Assembly: GCA_035578155.1 (NCBI GenBank)
Contig: JAPWDM010000001.1
Span: 168,613,498-168,677,497, forward strand
Source: Brachynemurus nebulosus
Lineage: Eukaryota > Arthropoda > Insecta > Neuroptera > Myrmeleontidae
Direction of reading: 5' to 3'
DNA length: 64,000 bases
The translations under genes and the position numbers were made by a program. A model generated the notes under the pieces. That model did no database searches and had not been told where the DNA came from. It saw only the letters and a list, made by a program, of their open reading frames with translations. This document shows positions 49,300-60,058 of the stretch, in pieces (positions within the stretch are counted from its first letter, which is position 1; each line of letters begins with the position of its first letter).

Positions 49300-50110
49300 C
49301 AGAACATTCTAAAACTTTTGTTAAATATCTTTATTTAGCTTTTATAATAGTTCTTCTAATACTGATATTGGTTTTTCGACATCTTTATTAATTTTCGAAT
49401 AGAAACTTTTGTCAAATCTTCTCACCTGTATTCAATTTGTTTTTCGATGACTAAACAAATGGTGAAGTAAAATTTTCGTAATCTTTGCTGATTTCCAGAT
49501 AGAACATTCTCGAACTTTCGTTAAATTTCGCTACATGGATCCTTTTTAACTAACTAATTCGATGGTGAAAACAAGTTTTGGTTATCTTATCTGATTTTCA
49601 CATAGAATATTCTAGAACTTTTACCGAATTTCATTTTTTGGTTACCTTTTTGATGAACAATCTGATGGTGATGCCAAATTTTCAATAATTTTTCTGATTT
49701 CCAAAAAGAATATTCTAGAACTTTTGACGGATTCTGCTATTTGGACACTTTTTTGATGCCCAAACCAATGGTGAAGTTGGTTTTTGGATATATTTTCTAT
49801 TTTCAGAATAGAATATTCTCGAACTTTTGCCGAATTCCGTTAATTGATCGCTTTTCGATGAAAAATTTGGTGGTGAAATCAGATATTCGATATTTTTTCT
49901 AATTTCCAAAAAGAATATTCTAGAACTTATTCTAAATATCGGTACTTGATTACTTTTTCGTTGGTCAATCCATTGATTAAGGATTTTTTATATCTTTTCT
50001 GATTATTGAAAAAATATTCTAGAACTTTTGCCAGATTTCGCTATTCAAGCATCTTTTCGATGACCAACCCAGTGGTGAAATCGAATTATGTAATAGTTTT
50101 AATTTATCTG
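49300..50110 (+). repeat. Repeat of about 102 bp with heat-shock-element core, array A
   Basis: The core AGAATATTCTAGAAC or a close variant starts at 49301 (third unit altered), 49501, 49604, 49707, 49810, 49912 and about 50011 (first unit altered), with 100-103 bp spacing from 49501 on. A remnant of another core is visible near 49401. Around the core the units share only loose blocks (TTTTGCCGAATTTCG, GATGACCAA, AATGGTGAAATC). Cores at 49501, 49604, 49707, 49810 and 49912 satisfy nGAAnnTTCnnGAAn perfectly. Confidence 0.88.
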
Positions 50111-50559
50111 TATCTTTGTACAAGAAATATCTCCTCATAAAAATTTACAAGACTACGCTCCTCTCATATATGTTTTTCAAACAATTCGATTTTTTGACAG
50201 GATGATTTATAGCTTCAGTGTATGAAAAAAAATGTTTTCTTCAAATGGTTGTTTACATAATTCACATGCAGTTGATCAAATTAAACTGTGTTCGTTCGTC
50301 CGCGAGCGATGTTACAAACTTAAATTGAGCGACTATGTTGTTGATATGAAATTTTATTGTTTTCAAAACAAAATATATTTGTAGAGTACCTCTTTAGTTC
50401 GTGCCACACAAACTATAGAGCGCATTTAGAAAAAAATTATAAATGTATTTATGAAAAATAGATAAATTATGTGCCGCTTCTAACGAATGGTGATACGTTT
50501 TTCCGGCAATTTTTGACAGGATAATTTATGACCTGCACTATAGGTCCGGGCTTTAGTTA

Positions 50560-51690
50560 TTATGGGCACAGCAGGTGGCATGTTATTTATTGCCACAGAA
50601 CTCTTCTGTTCCCCTTTAGTTTCTTGTTTGACTGAGCATTGGCGGTTTTTGAACAAAAAGATTTAAGATATTTTTTAAATATTGGAAACATAAATGCTGA
50701 ATAAATAAAAAGTAATTCTGACTATACATATTATAAAATATTTATTGTATACTAAAAGTATTACATGCAAAATTATATTAGATAATATGTTTCATATGAG
50801 TATAATATAGAACAATACTTTACATATGGTACATAATTATACATATACTGTATTCACTGTAAACATGTAAGAATGACGCTCATGGATTGTCAATATTACC
50901 ATATATATTACTAATATACGTAGTTTGGTTGACGGGGTGTGTTCTCCTATTGCAGTCTCCCCTTCAAGTGGTTTTACTAGTTTGGTATGTATGAAGGAAT
51001 GACGTATAGTGTTTCCTCGACAAACTTGAATTTTTAAAAAATAAAAATTTGCTAAGAACAGACAAGGATAGGTATATATATTTATGTACATATTCAGATA
51101 TCGCCAAAAAATCGAGTCCTAAGTCGGCTAAATCTAGTTTTAAGGGGAAAATTCCCCTAATTCAAGTTTCGGTTTTGGCGATTCGGAGGTTCTAGGGGCG
51201 GGGCTTATTATTTTCGTCAAATTATCTGTGAAAATATTGAGGGAAAATCATTTTTAGTAGGAAAAATGGAAAGCTTATAGTTGATTTATATAAGACATTT
51301 AAGGACATTTTGACATAAATATCAATAATTATTACGTAAAAACGAAAAGAAAAATTTGGATACATCATGGTTATTCTTTTGAACTGTATAATAACGGTCT
51401 GTTCAGGCTTTCAAAGTGTAGGGGGACAAAATATTCTCGGCGGCAAAAACGACCGTTTTTTTAGATGAACGATTTTACGTTGTGACGTCAGCGATTTAGT
51501 GGGGTTCTCCTCTCACAGATATGTTGTTGTTTGTCTGTGTTGGTGAAAATTTATGTACCAAGCCAGAGTCGGGGCCGTAGGTAATATTGTTTGAGGGTCT
51601 CGTAGCCTTTAAAAATTTTAAAATTTCACTGCAGATATATATGTACATTTTTTGTATACGTAATATACAAAATGCAAATTCAAAATGAGT
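50560..51690. other. No recognisable gene
   Basis: AT-rich sequence with one GC-richer patch (51170-51200). ACAAAATATTCTCGGCG at 51431-51447 is shared with the palindrome at 42573-43055. A GGGGCCGTAGGTAA block near 51571 may be a weak inverted partner of GGGGCGTCGGTGAA (minus strand) near 52557. Confidence 0.45.
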
Positions 51691-51698
51691 AACGTAAA

Positions 51699-52400
51699 AT
51701 TCTGGAATATTCTAATCGTCAACTAGCAGAGATATCAAAAAACAGATTTCACCGTTGAATTAGTCATTTAAGATGAGGTTAAACAGTGTAGTTTGACAAA
51801 AATTCTAGAATATTCTATTTGTCCAGTAGCAAAGATATTGAAAAATCAATTCTACCATTTAATTATCCATTGAAAATGAGGTCAAATTACACATTTTGAC
51901 AAATGTTCTGGAATATTCTATTCGTCAACTAGCAAAGATGTTCAAAAACCGACGTTGCTATTGAATTGGTTACCAAAAAAGAGACCAAATAACACATTTT
52001 GAGAAATGTTCTAGAATATTTTATTTGTCAACTAACAAAGATATTGGAAAATCTACGGCACCACTTAATTGTCCCACTGAAATTGTAACCAAATGTAACT
52101 AATGTAAACCAAATGTCAGATTTTTACAAACAATTTTTGCTATTTGGCGAATAGAATATTCTAGAACATTTATTAAAATGTGCTATTCCGTCTTTTATTC
52201 GATGACCAATTAAATGGTGCAATCGATTTTTCGATATCTCTGTTACTTGACGAATAGAATATTCTAGAATTTTTGTCAAAATGCGCTGCTTAATCTAATT
52301 TTCAGTACCCAATTCAATAGTGAAATTAGTTTTTTGGTATCTTTGCCAGTTCGCAAGTAGAATATTCTGGAATTTTTGTCCGCTTCCGCTATTTGGCGTC
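51699..52400. repeat. Repeat of about 102 bp with heat-shock-element core, array B (inverted)
   Basis: Four units in reverse orientation have cores at 51699, 51802, 51905 and 52008 (the last with one altered unit); three in forward orientation have cores at 52153, 52256 and 52359. Spacing is about 103 bp within each set. All except 52008 match the three-unit heat-shock consensus perfectly. The two sets face each other, so the array is itself an inverted repeat. Same family as array A. Confidence 0.88.
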
Positions 52401-52843
52401 ATTTACACTGATGAATGCGAGAGTGAAGTTACTATTTCGACAGTTTTCTAAAAGTCGTCATGAATATTCATTAGTATAATATTCGGTTTGTCTCTTAAGA
52501 TAATATTGTTTTAAATAAATTCAGGTAAATAATATTTACCAACCCCCGAGACAAAAGTTCACCGACGCCCCTGATCTTCCGATTTTACGTACTTCCCCTT
52601 AAATTTGCACCGACCTCTACGTAAAATTGGATTTGTGGTGTATATACAGATAATACATTTTAAGTTAGTGTTTATTAATTTCATGAATTTATGAATAATT
52701 TTGAAATGTCAGTTTCATAAATACTCATTAAATTAACACCTGTAATGTTACGTAACAATATATTTATTAACCCCTTTCCCCATCGTAAACATAACACACT
52801 AGTAATATAAATTAAAAATCACAAACTGATTGAAAAAATTATC

Positions 52844-52916
52844 TGGATCGGCCGGGAATTGAACCCAGGATCTCTCGGTAACTAGCCAGGCGTGTTGAGC
52901 ATTACACCAACGATCC
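52844..52916 (-). tRNA. tRNA-Thr(AGU)-like sequence, probably a SINE head or pseudogene
   Basis: The minus strand folds as a 73-nt cloverleaf. The acceptor has six of seven pairs (GGATCGT/CCGATCC), the D stem is GTGT/ACAC, the anticodon stem CCTGG/CCGAG has one mismatch, the loop CTAGTTA gives anticodon AGT, the variable loop is 5 nt, and the T stem CTGGG/CCCGG has loop TTCAATT. The D loop AATGCTCA lacks the usual GG. A T6 run follows 8 nt after the discriminator base. A partial second copy with the same downstream text lies at 53755-53835, so it is repetitive rather than clearly a working tRNA. Confidence 0.5.
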
Positions 52917-53160
52917 TATGCCTCGACAGCCGCCCGATACAGAAATCATTCAATCACTTATGTGTATTGGTACTCTCTCTAATGCGAGAAACAGTTACAA
53001 TTTTTCTGTTTCAAATATTATGGAGTGCCTGTGAGACATTACTATGTATGACAAACTTTTGTTTGCATTCCAACACACGCAGTATTCATATGTTCACTTA
53101 TCGTTCAGCTAAACTGATACTTTCAGCACGCGATTTCTTCGGTATAGAATGACCAAAAAC

Positions 53161-53739
53161 TAGGGGATGATCGATATTAGAAAAACATCATTGTTGACAT
53201 CGATGTTAACATCGAGTCAAAAGTATCGATATACGATATATATCGAAAGAAAGACATCGATGTTCGAAAACATCGATGTTTATGTAGCAAAATAAACAAC
53301 CATTATATTCTATTATTTTATTTGTTAAAAATTAACATTGCCAGTATTTATTTGGTACACTTTTCAAAAAAGTCACTTTGTTAGAAGTTTCCCTTTTAAT
53401 ATGTTCCTTTGTTGATACAAATGCTGCCCAGCTTTTGAAAAAAAGTCTCTCTGAAGCTGTTGAAATTGCTGTGAAACACGAATATTTAATGACAATTTAT
53501 TTCAAGTTTGGATAAGTGGATCCTAGAACTTACCATAAAAGTAATGGATCTTGTTTTAAATCAGCTACAGGACTTTTTAAACACTGGATAGTTTAGAGAG
53601 TAATATCGATGTTTCGATATTATTCTCGTAACATCGATGTGTCGGTGTTATCGACGACATAGCATCGATGTAAAAACATCGATGTTGCCCCCCTAAACAT
53701 CGATGTTTTTCTACCATCGATGAATATCGATCATCCCTA
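53161..53739. mobile_element. hAT MITE with perfect 8-bp duplication
   Basis: Flanked by CCAAAAAC at 53153-53160 and 53740-53747. Ends TAGGGGATGATCGATATT and AATATCGATCATCCCTA are inverted repeats. Subterminal regions on both sides are packed with ACATCGATGT words (more than ten). The centre is AT-rich with no intact frame. It lies between the two tRNA-like repeats. Confidence 0.92.
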
Positions 53740-53754
53740 CCAAAAACTACATGT

Positions 53755-53835
53755 AAATTACAAATCACAAAGTGATTGAAAAAATTATCTGGATCGGCCG
53801 CGAATCGTACCTAGGATCTCCCGATAACTAGCCAG
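53755..53835 (-). repeat. Partial second copy of the tRNA-like repeat
   Basis: Minus strand, from CTGGCTAGTTATCGGGAGAT through CCGATCCAGATAATTTTTTC to CACTTTGTGATTTG. It matches the anticodon arm, T arm, acceptor 3' side and the tail of the copy at 52844, but lacks the D arm and the acceptor 5' side. Confidence 0.7.
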
Positions 53836-54566
53836 TAACACTAGTAATACTTGATATTACTGAACTTTCCTACAATATATTATAATATAGAACTTTAGAT
53901 ATATAATTTAGAAAATATTAGCCTGTATTATTTCAATCTTTTTCCGCTTGCAATAAATACTAGGAAAGTAGGGACGGTATTTTTTGTAAATTTCTAGCCG
54001 TAATCTTAAACTAACGTAACTAAAAGTTAAAAACATATAGCTTTGAAAATATATTTGATATTTGCTTTTTGATTTGATATCTCACCTGACCTTGTTTTGC
54101 CAATTTCAACTTCAAATTTCAAAACCATTTTCAAATAGCAATACACATTTGTTTTACCAGTCGCCGTGACATACGGACGGACGGACAGGCATCGAAGCCT
54201 CGCCAAATTCATTTCCTTTCTACTTTTTAAATACGAAACCTAAAAAAAAAATAAATAAAAGTAAAATAAAATCACAATTACCTATATGAAATTCTTTCAT
54301 TTACTTTATTTCACAGTGCCTCCACCGTAGTGTTTTGTAAAACATAGAAAGATTTCGTTTCTGAAAATTTGAATAGATTAATTGAACTGTTCGGCAGTCT
54401 AGACAGGATTAGTAAAATACTATCGTTATTTACTGACAAAAATAATGAATAGTTAGTTCAGTATTACCAACGCACAGTCATACGGATTATGTACTAATTA
54501 CGGATATACATATTTTATACCAAATATCCTTTGTATAACAGAAGATATGTCTAGAATTTTACAGTA

Positions 54567-55466
54567 GGGGAGAAGTGGTATGAAAGGGACACGTATTGAA
54601 AGGGACAATTCAAATTACGCGCCAAATACAAATCCCGCCAAATCAGATGTATTTGTGTTGTGTAGAAGCACCAATGCAGATATGTTCATTCCTGACTTGA
54701 TGCTATTGTCATTTCAAACATGGTAATACTGTGCTTGTAAATTTTTTTATGTTCCAAAGTAATTTTTTTAAAAATTTTTCGGAACGTTTTCTGATATTTT
54801 CTAATTATTTTTTGAAATGTTTGTAGTTATATTCAGTTAGAGTTAGTTATTCTTTCAACTAGAGGTCTGATATCTTTTAAATAAAATTATAGATTTAGAG
54901 ATTAAATTTTTAATTTGGGTGTGATATTTATGAAAGAAACAGAGCAAACAGTTATGAAAGGGACTACCCTTAAGACTAGTGATTTCGAATTAGTTTTATT
55001 TGAAAATCCACATGTCACAATTTTTTCTCTATTATCATGTTTTCTGAGGGTCAATAATTAAATTTTTTAAACTTTGTTTCAACTTTTCGAATAAAAATAA
55101 AAAAATAATCAAATGAAAACAATGATTTTAATTATTGATTACTAAAACAACGCAATTAATAAATGAACCGTATGTCTTATGTACATAAGGTTGAAGCTTG
55201 AACAACATGAATTATATTTAGTATTGTGCCTTTCATAAATTATCATGTCCCTTACAATAGTGTCTATTGATGAAAGGGAGAAAATGCACTTTTTTAAAAA
55301 CTGAGAAAAATTACGACTAATAACAAAAAAATGTTTATTATTGGTTTTTATTTCAAGAGTAAGATAACTGAAGTTTCTAATTCCGTTCATAACTATTTAC
55401 TTCGTTATCTCGTTTAATTAGAAGAACGCTTAAAGCAAAAACGTTCCTTTCATGCCACTTCTCCCC
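54567..55466. mobile_element. GGGGAGA-family TA element, copy 3 (motif ATGAAAGGGAC)
   Basis: TA at 54565-54566 and 55467-55468; termini GGGGAGAAGTGGTATGAAAG and complement. The private motif TATGAAAGGGAC recurs twice at the left end, at 54924-54963, at 55227-55283 in both orientations, and at the right end. No coding sequence left. Confidence 0.85.
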
Positions 55467-55479
55467 TATTGGCAGTATT

Positions 55480-56780
55480 TTTAGTCAGGTGATTGGTTGG
55501 TTTTAATCCTTATGCATTCATTGATAAATAACGAAGACTGAACACATTTCTGAATTGACGACTAATATATTTGTATCATAAAAAAAAATCACTTCTCATG
55601 GCAAAGCCACTTCAAAATCAAGCCAAAACAATTTTTTTTTTTTAATTTCCAAAAAATAAAATTTTACTATCTGCACACATTGTACCACGAAATGTCCACA
55701 GGATTTAACGCACGCTGAATATTTAAAGCACAAAAGCGTATTATTTTCTCATTGTTAAAAATGTAATTATAATCAGAAAAGATTGGTAATACGCAGGGGA
55801 TTTGAGGCTTTATTTATACATCATTATATGCTCCAGACTGGCCACACTGTACCAACCATAGGTACGGACGCCATTTCTCCTGGTAACAAAAGTGTACAAA
55901 ATTGTTCAAAAAAGTTTTTTCGTAATCATTAACATTTTTTATTAATATTTTTTCCTCTTTTTTTGTTACAAATGATATACCATTATGAGTTGTCTGTCTT
56001 CTGCTTTTGGTTCATGAATTATGTGAAAACCGCACAAGTTAGAATGAAGTACAATATAATGAATAAGAAAGAAAATTTTTTCGTTCGTGTTTGAGTAAAA
56101 GCATCAAGTGACATAAATAATGAAAATTAAAAACAAAGTCTATTTTTATATGATAAATTATTGATCAGATAAAAAAAAAAAAAAGATAAAATTTTTGATT
56201 GTGTAAAAAACAGGTCATTTAGAAATTTTAAAATATTTTTTTATATTAGAAAAATACCTAAGACAAATTTTTTAATGATTTTCTTTTTCTATTCGTCCGA
56301 AACATATGCTTCCTTTAGGACCTGCCATTTATTTAAAATCACCAAAACGATTTTTTTAATTATCTTGATAAATTTCGCAGTAAAAAGGAGTGCTATGAAA
56401 GGAGATAAGCAAAAGTAATCTAATCGTGTCTCTAAGTAAACCTTAACCATATTAAAATTCATCATGATTTCTTGCAGAACTTTTAGAATTTTAAAAATTA
56501 ATTTAGCCATTATGAAGAGGGTTTTAGTCTTAAGGTTAAATATTCTAACTTAGTTAATTTAGTCCTAAATAATTTAGTCATTAATGTAGTCTTAATTTGT
56601 TTCAGAATTGTCTGGGGAAATTCGATTGGACTCAATTGAAGGTAAGTTTGGCAACCTACTTTGTTTTATTTGCCTAAACAGAGAGCGAGCTACAGTTGCT
56701 TATGTATTGATGTATTAATTGTCAAAATATTAATAGCAATTTGTCATTTGATCATAATCTTTCATGACCGTGTATTCTAC
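55480..56780. other. No recognisable gene
   Basis: AT-rich; 55825-55910 is slightly less so and does not match elsewhere in the window. No exon signal that I can support. Confidence 0.45.
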
Positions 56781-56787
56781 GTGTTAA

Positions 56788-57623
56788 TCGATACATATAA
56801 TAAAACTGTAACGAGACCATTTCTGTACATGGAATATTTTCTGAAAATTGTACTGGCACTCTAAATAGTTATCGATGTAGATATCAAAACAGCGATTTTT
56901 AAAATTTTTGTATGCCTATCTGTTCACGTATCATGGAAAAACTACTGGATGGATTTTAATGAAATTTCGTGTGATGATAACCTATTACCAGAGTCAACAT
57001 CTAAGATACTTTTTTCTTCGGGAAAATGTCTCATTCCCACGGGAAAATAGAAAAACCCTTTTGAGTATATGCACACATTACGCAAAAACTGTTGAACGGA
57101 TTTTTATGAAATTTGGTGTGGTGATAACTTATTTCCTGGGTCAACATCTAAGGTACCTTTTACTGCGGAAAAATGTCTCATTCCTACGGGAAAATAGAAA
57201 AACCATTTTGAGTATATGCACACATTACTCAAAAACTGTTGAACGGATTTTTATGAAATTTGGTGTGGTGATAAATTATTACCTGGGTCAACATCTACGA
57301 TACCCTTTACTCCGGGAAAATGTCCCATTCCGACGAGAAAATTGAAAACGCATTTTGAGCATATGCACACATTACCCAAAAATTGTTGAATGGATTTTTA
57401 TGAAATTTGGTGTGATGTTAACTTATTACCTGGGTCAACATATAAGGTACTTTTTACTCCGGAAAAATGTCTCATTCCCTTGGGAAAATCAAAAACCATT
57501 TTAAACATGTGCATGCATTACGCAAAAATTATTGTTCTATGTAAATTTTGTATAATTATTATTACACATATATACTTCTCATTTATTTTATAACAATGCG
57601 AACGACGTCGCGGGTACAGCTAG
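56788..57623 (+). mobile_element. Helitron, family A
   Basis: Starts TCGATACATATAATAAAACT after A and ends GTCGCGGGTACAGCTAG. A GCGA...TCGC stem precedes the CTAG terminus; the base after it is G instead of the usual T. Inside are four tandem units of 147 bp. Non-autonomous. Confidence 0.78.
56930..57540 (+). repeat. 147-bp tandem repeat (49-codon units)
   Basis: The phase of GTTGAACGGATTTTTATGAA recurs at 56944, 57091, 57238 and 57385, exactly 147 bp each time. Because 147 is a multiple of 3, a frame can stay open across units (56908-57345), giving a repeated KTVERIFMKFGVVITY peptide. The same units occur, diverged, in the Helitron at 45970-46950. I read this as non-coding Helitron filler. 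Confidence 0.85.
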
Positions 57624-58137
57624 GATTACTAATAAATTAGTCAAAAATCGCTCATGTGCACATGGCATTGTAATATTTTTTTTTCTTTTACGGTTATGAA
57701 ATAATACGCGCAAGTCAAACAATTACACAATTTAATGTATGAACTTGATGCATGGACCTTGATGATCCTTTTTAAAAGCTTTTATTTAACTTGCGATGTT
57801 AGTATGTTGGTTTAGATCAAATTTTGAAATCAAAATTTAGACAGTTTCTAATTGAACTAGAGGGTTCAAATTTTGCATACGTGTATAACCTTGATGACAA
57901 TGCAATATTGTATAGTTAGTTTCGTCCTAAATGGTCCCAAACCAAAATTGTTGATTTTTAGTCCTGTGCAACTTTTTGATATTTCGAATTGTCAAGTATT
58001 GTCCATTGATTTTATATTGCAATTTTTTGTTTCCATAGTTATGTTTGATTAGGGTAAATTAACCGATTAAAATATAGGTAAAAAAATACTTCTTTAATTT
58101 TTTTTTTAAATTAATTGTAATCAGTAGCAAATTTAAA

Positions 58138-58455
58138 TTAAAGTAAAAAAATGTTATTTTAAGAAAAAGCTTTTATTTAAAAATGGGCTTAAAAAAATAA
58201 AATAACTTTTGAGTGAAGTTTGAAGCAATATGCAACAGAATTTATAAAAGCTTGAGGCGTTTAATTACGTTTGGTAATTAATAAAAAGTAAAATAGCTAC
58301 AATTGTATCCAAAACAGAAATAGTTAATGATAACGCCTCAAGCTTTTATAAATTATGTTGCATATTGCTTCAAACTTCACTCAAAAATTATTTTTTTTTT
58401 TTAAGCCCATTTTTAAATAGAAGCTTTTTCTTAAAATAACATTTTTTTTACTTAT
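58138..58455. repeat. Hairpin repeat of about 318 bp
   Basis: Arms of about 125 bp (58138-58265 and 58331-58455) are inverted copies with few mismatches, including AGCAATATGCAACA and AAAGCTTGAGGCGTT. The spacer is about 65 bp. No flanking duplication was identified. Confidence 0.85.
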
Positions 58456-58459
58456 TTTA

Positions 58460-60050
58460 TTATTAGTTCGGCATAAAACAATTCGCAGTTACTATAAACT
58501 TTTTACTGAACGGATCAAAATTACTCATGGATTATTTTTAATCAGTAAACGCAAAAGTAGCGAAGTGGTATTTAAACAGAGTCAAATAAAATTTCCTTCT
58601 TACACGCGAGATGACATTATTGGCAAACGATCCTTTTTAAAATATTCACAATGTTTCATTGTGAAACATGTTTTATTGTTTACCCACTTTCCCTACCTAT
58701 TCAATTTTGCTAAATAGTTACTTTAAACAATCTCTCTATGAACTCCCACAACATAAAATTTAATCCTTTCACAAAAAAGGCATCCAAAATTTGATTTCAT
58801 GGTTCAGTGAACACTTTATGTGTCTATTGTTCCTATCAGAAACTAATACCTACACAATTAATTTTTGAAAATCAATTACTGGGCTTGTAAATAGGTAACT
58901 ATATAAGGGAAATACAATTTCCACATCGAACAATATGGTTTTTGTTTCGGAAACAATTTCCCTCATTAATTTCACTTTGTATTGAATAAGGTTTTTTATA
59001 TAACATGTGAAAGAAAATTTAAACAAGAAATTATTTCCTTACCCCAAATAACAAACAACGTCTACACGCCTACACGCCTACGTGCAAAATAAAAGACAAA
59101 AACCGACATTGAACGAGAGAGTTAGTTGGAAAAAGAATATTTCTGATAAGGGAAATTCTATCATAATATTGTGCTTGTGTTTCCCGCAAACATCATAGTT
59201 TTTCTTTCTATAACCAAAGTATAGTATAAAATTTTAATAAATATAGGGTTATAATGTGGTTTCATTCTAGTTCGATACAGCCAGCTTAGATTTCTCTGTG
59301 AATTTTAGCACATCAGCTGGTTAAGATCTCAGACAGAGAAACAAAATGATATCACTTGACTCCATATCTACCTGTCATAAATTTGACTTTATGAAAGCGA
59401 AAGCGACAACGTTCTGGCTGGATACTATGAAAAGAAGACGAATTTTTCGGCAGTATTTTTGAAAATGTGTCACTTGGTTGGTATCTGAAATAAAGGATCT
59501 CACATTTATATGTTTTGTCAGTTGAATATTTAAATAAAAAAATAAAAAATGAGATAATATTTTTTTGTTCTAAGGTCATTAAATATTTTCAAGTATATAA
59601 AATTTTCATAATAGTAAAATGTTACTCGAATTTCTTTGTGTTTCATATGTAATTTTTTTTTTCAAACTAATAATATTGTATTTTATGCAAGTCAAAGGTT
59701 TCCTGATACAGTTAGAGTTTTATCCGTCTATCCGCTACATTTGTACGTTTATAGCTCTCACATACGTACAAACACAATACATTATCATATTGCAAATATT
59801 ATTTGGCTTGCATCCAATTTATTTATCTGCAAATTGTATATTTATGTAAATCATGGTTACACTTTTTGCAAAAATAATGTAAACGCTTCTTAACAAAATT
59901 CTATCGAATAAGTAATGTGGCTTGTCTAGAGCATCAAATCGAATTTATACATAGGTATTGCGCTCAAATGGTTTAAAAGTTCAAAATATTTTGATAAAAC
60001 CAACGTACACAAGTTATACAACACACACATACATATGTGTATGAAAATAG
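58460..60050. other. No recognisable gene
   Basis: AT-rich, no internal repeat. Two overlapping hydrophobic frames near 59619-59893 are Phe/Tyr/Ile-rich as expected from composition, show no family motif, and are not called. Confidence 0.5.
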
Positions 60051-60058
60051 GTATTATA

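Larger units (their letters stand above)
48275..50553. mobile_element. Element carrying the 266-bp repeat and the HSE array
   Basis: The left end GAGCCCGGACACTATAGTGC (preceded by TA, 48273-48274) is matched at the right by TGCACTATAGGTCCGGGCTT followed by TA (50554-50555). A related TGACAGGAT-ATTTAT block occurs at about 50197 and 50513. Between the ends lie the 266-bp tandem repeat and the array of about 102 bp. TA flank and non-coding content suggest a non-autonomous DNA element; the short terminal repeats keep this tentative. Confidence 0.65.

Noticed and set aside
48490..50110. Regularly spaced repeats resembling a CRISPR array
   Set aside because: Units are 266 and about 102 bp and the intervening DNA is itself related between units; no cas genes; eukaryotic context.
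46961..52571. CACCGACGCCCCTG near 52558 as the right end of the hAT element starting at 46961
   Set aside because: Only a partial match to the expected complement, no CTATAGAT duplication beside it, and unrelated elements with complete ends lie in between.
59619..59893. Hydrophobic frames that could be membrane proteins
   Set aside because: Two overlapping frames have the same Phe/Tyr/Ile bias, as expected from AT-rich DNA, and neither shows a family motif.
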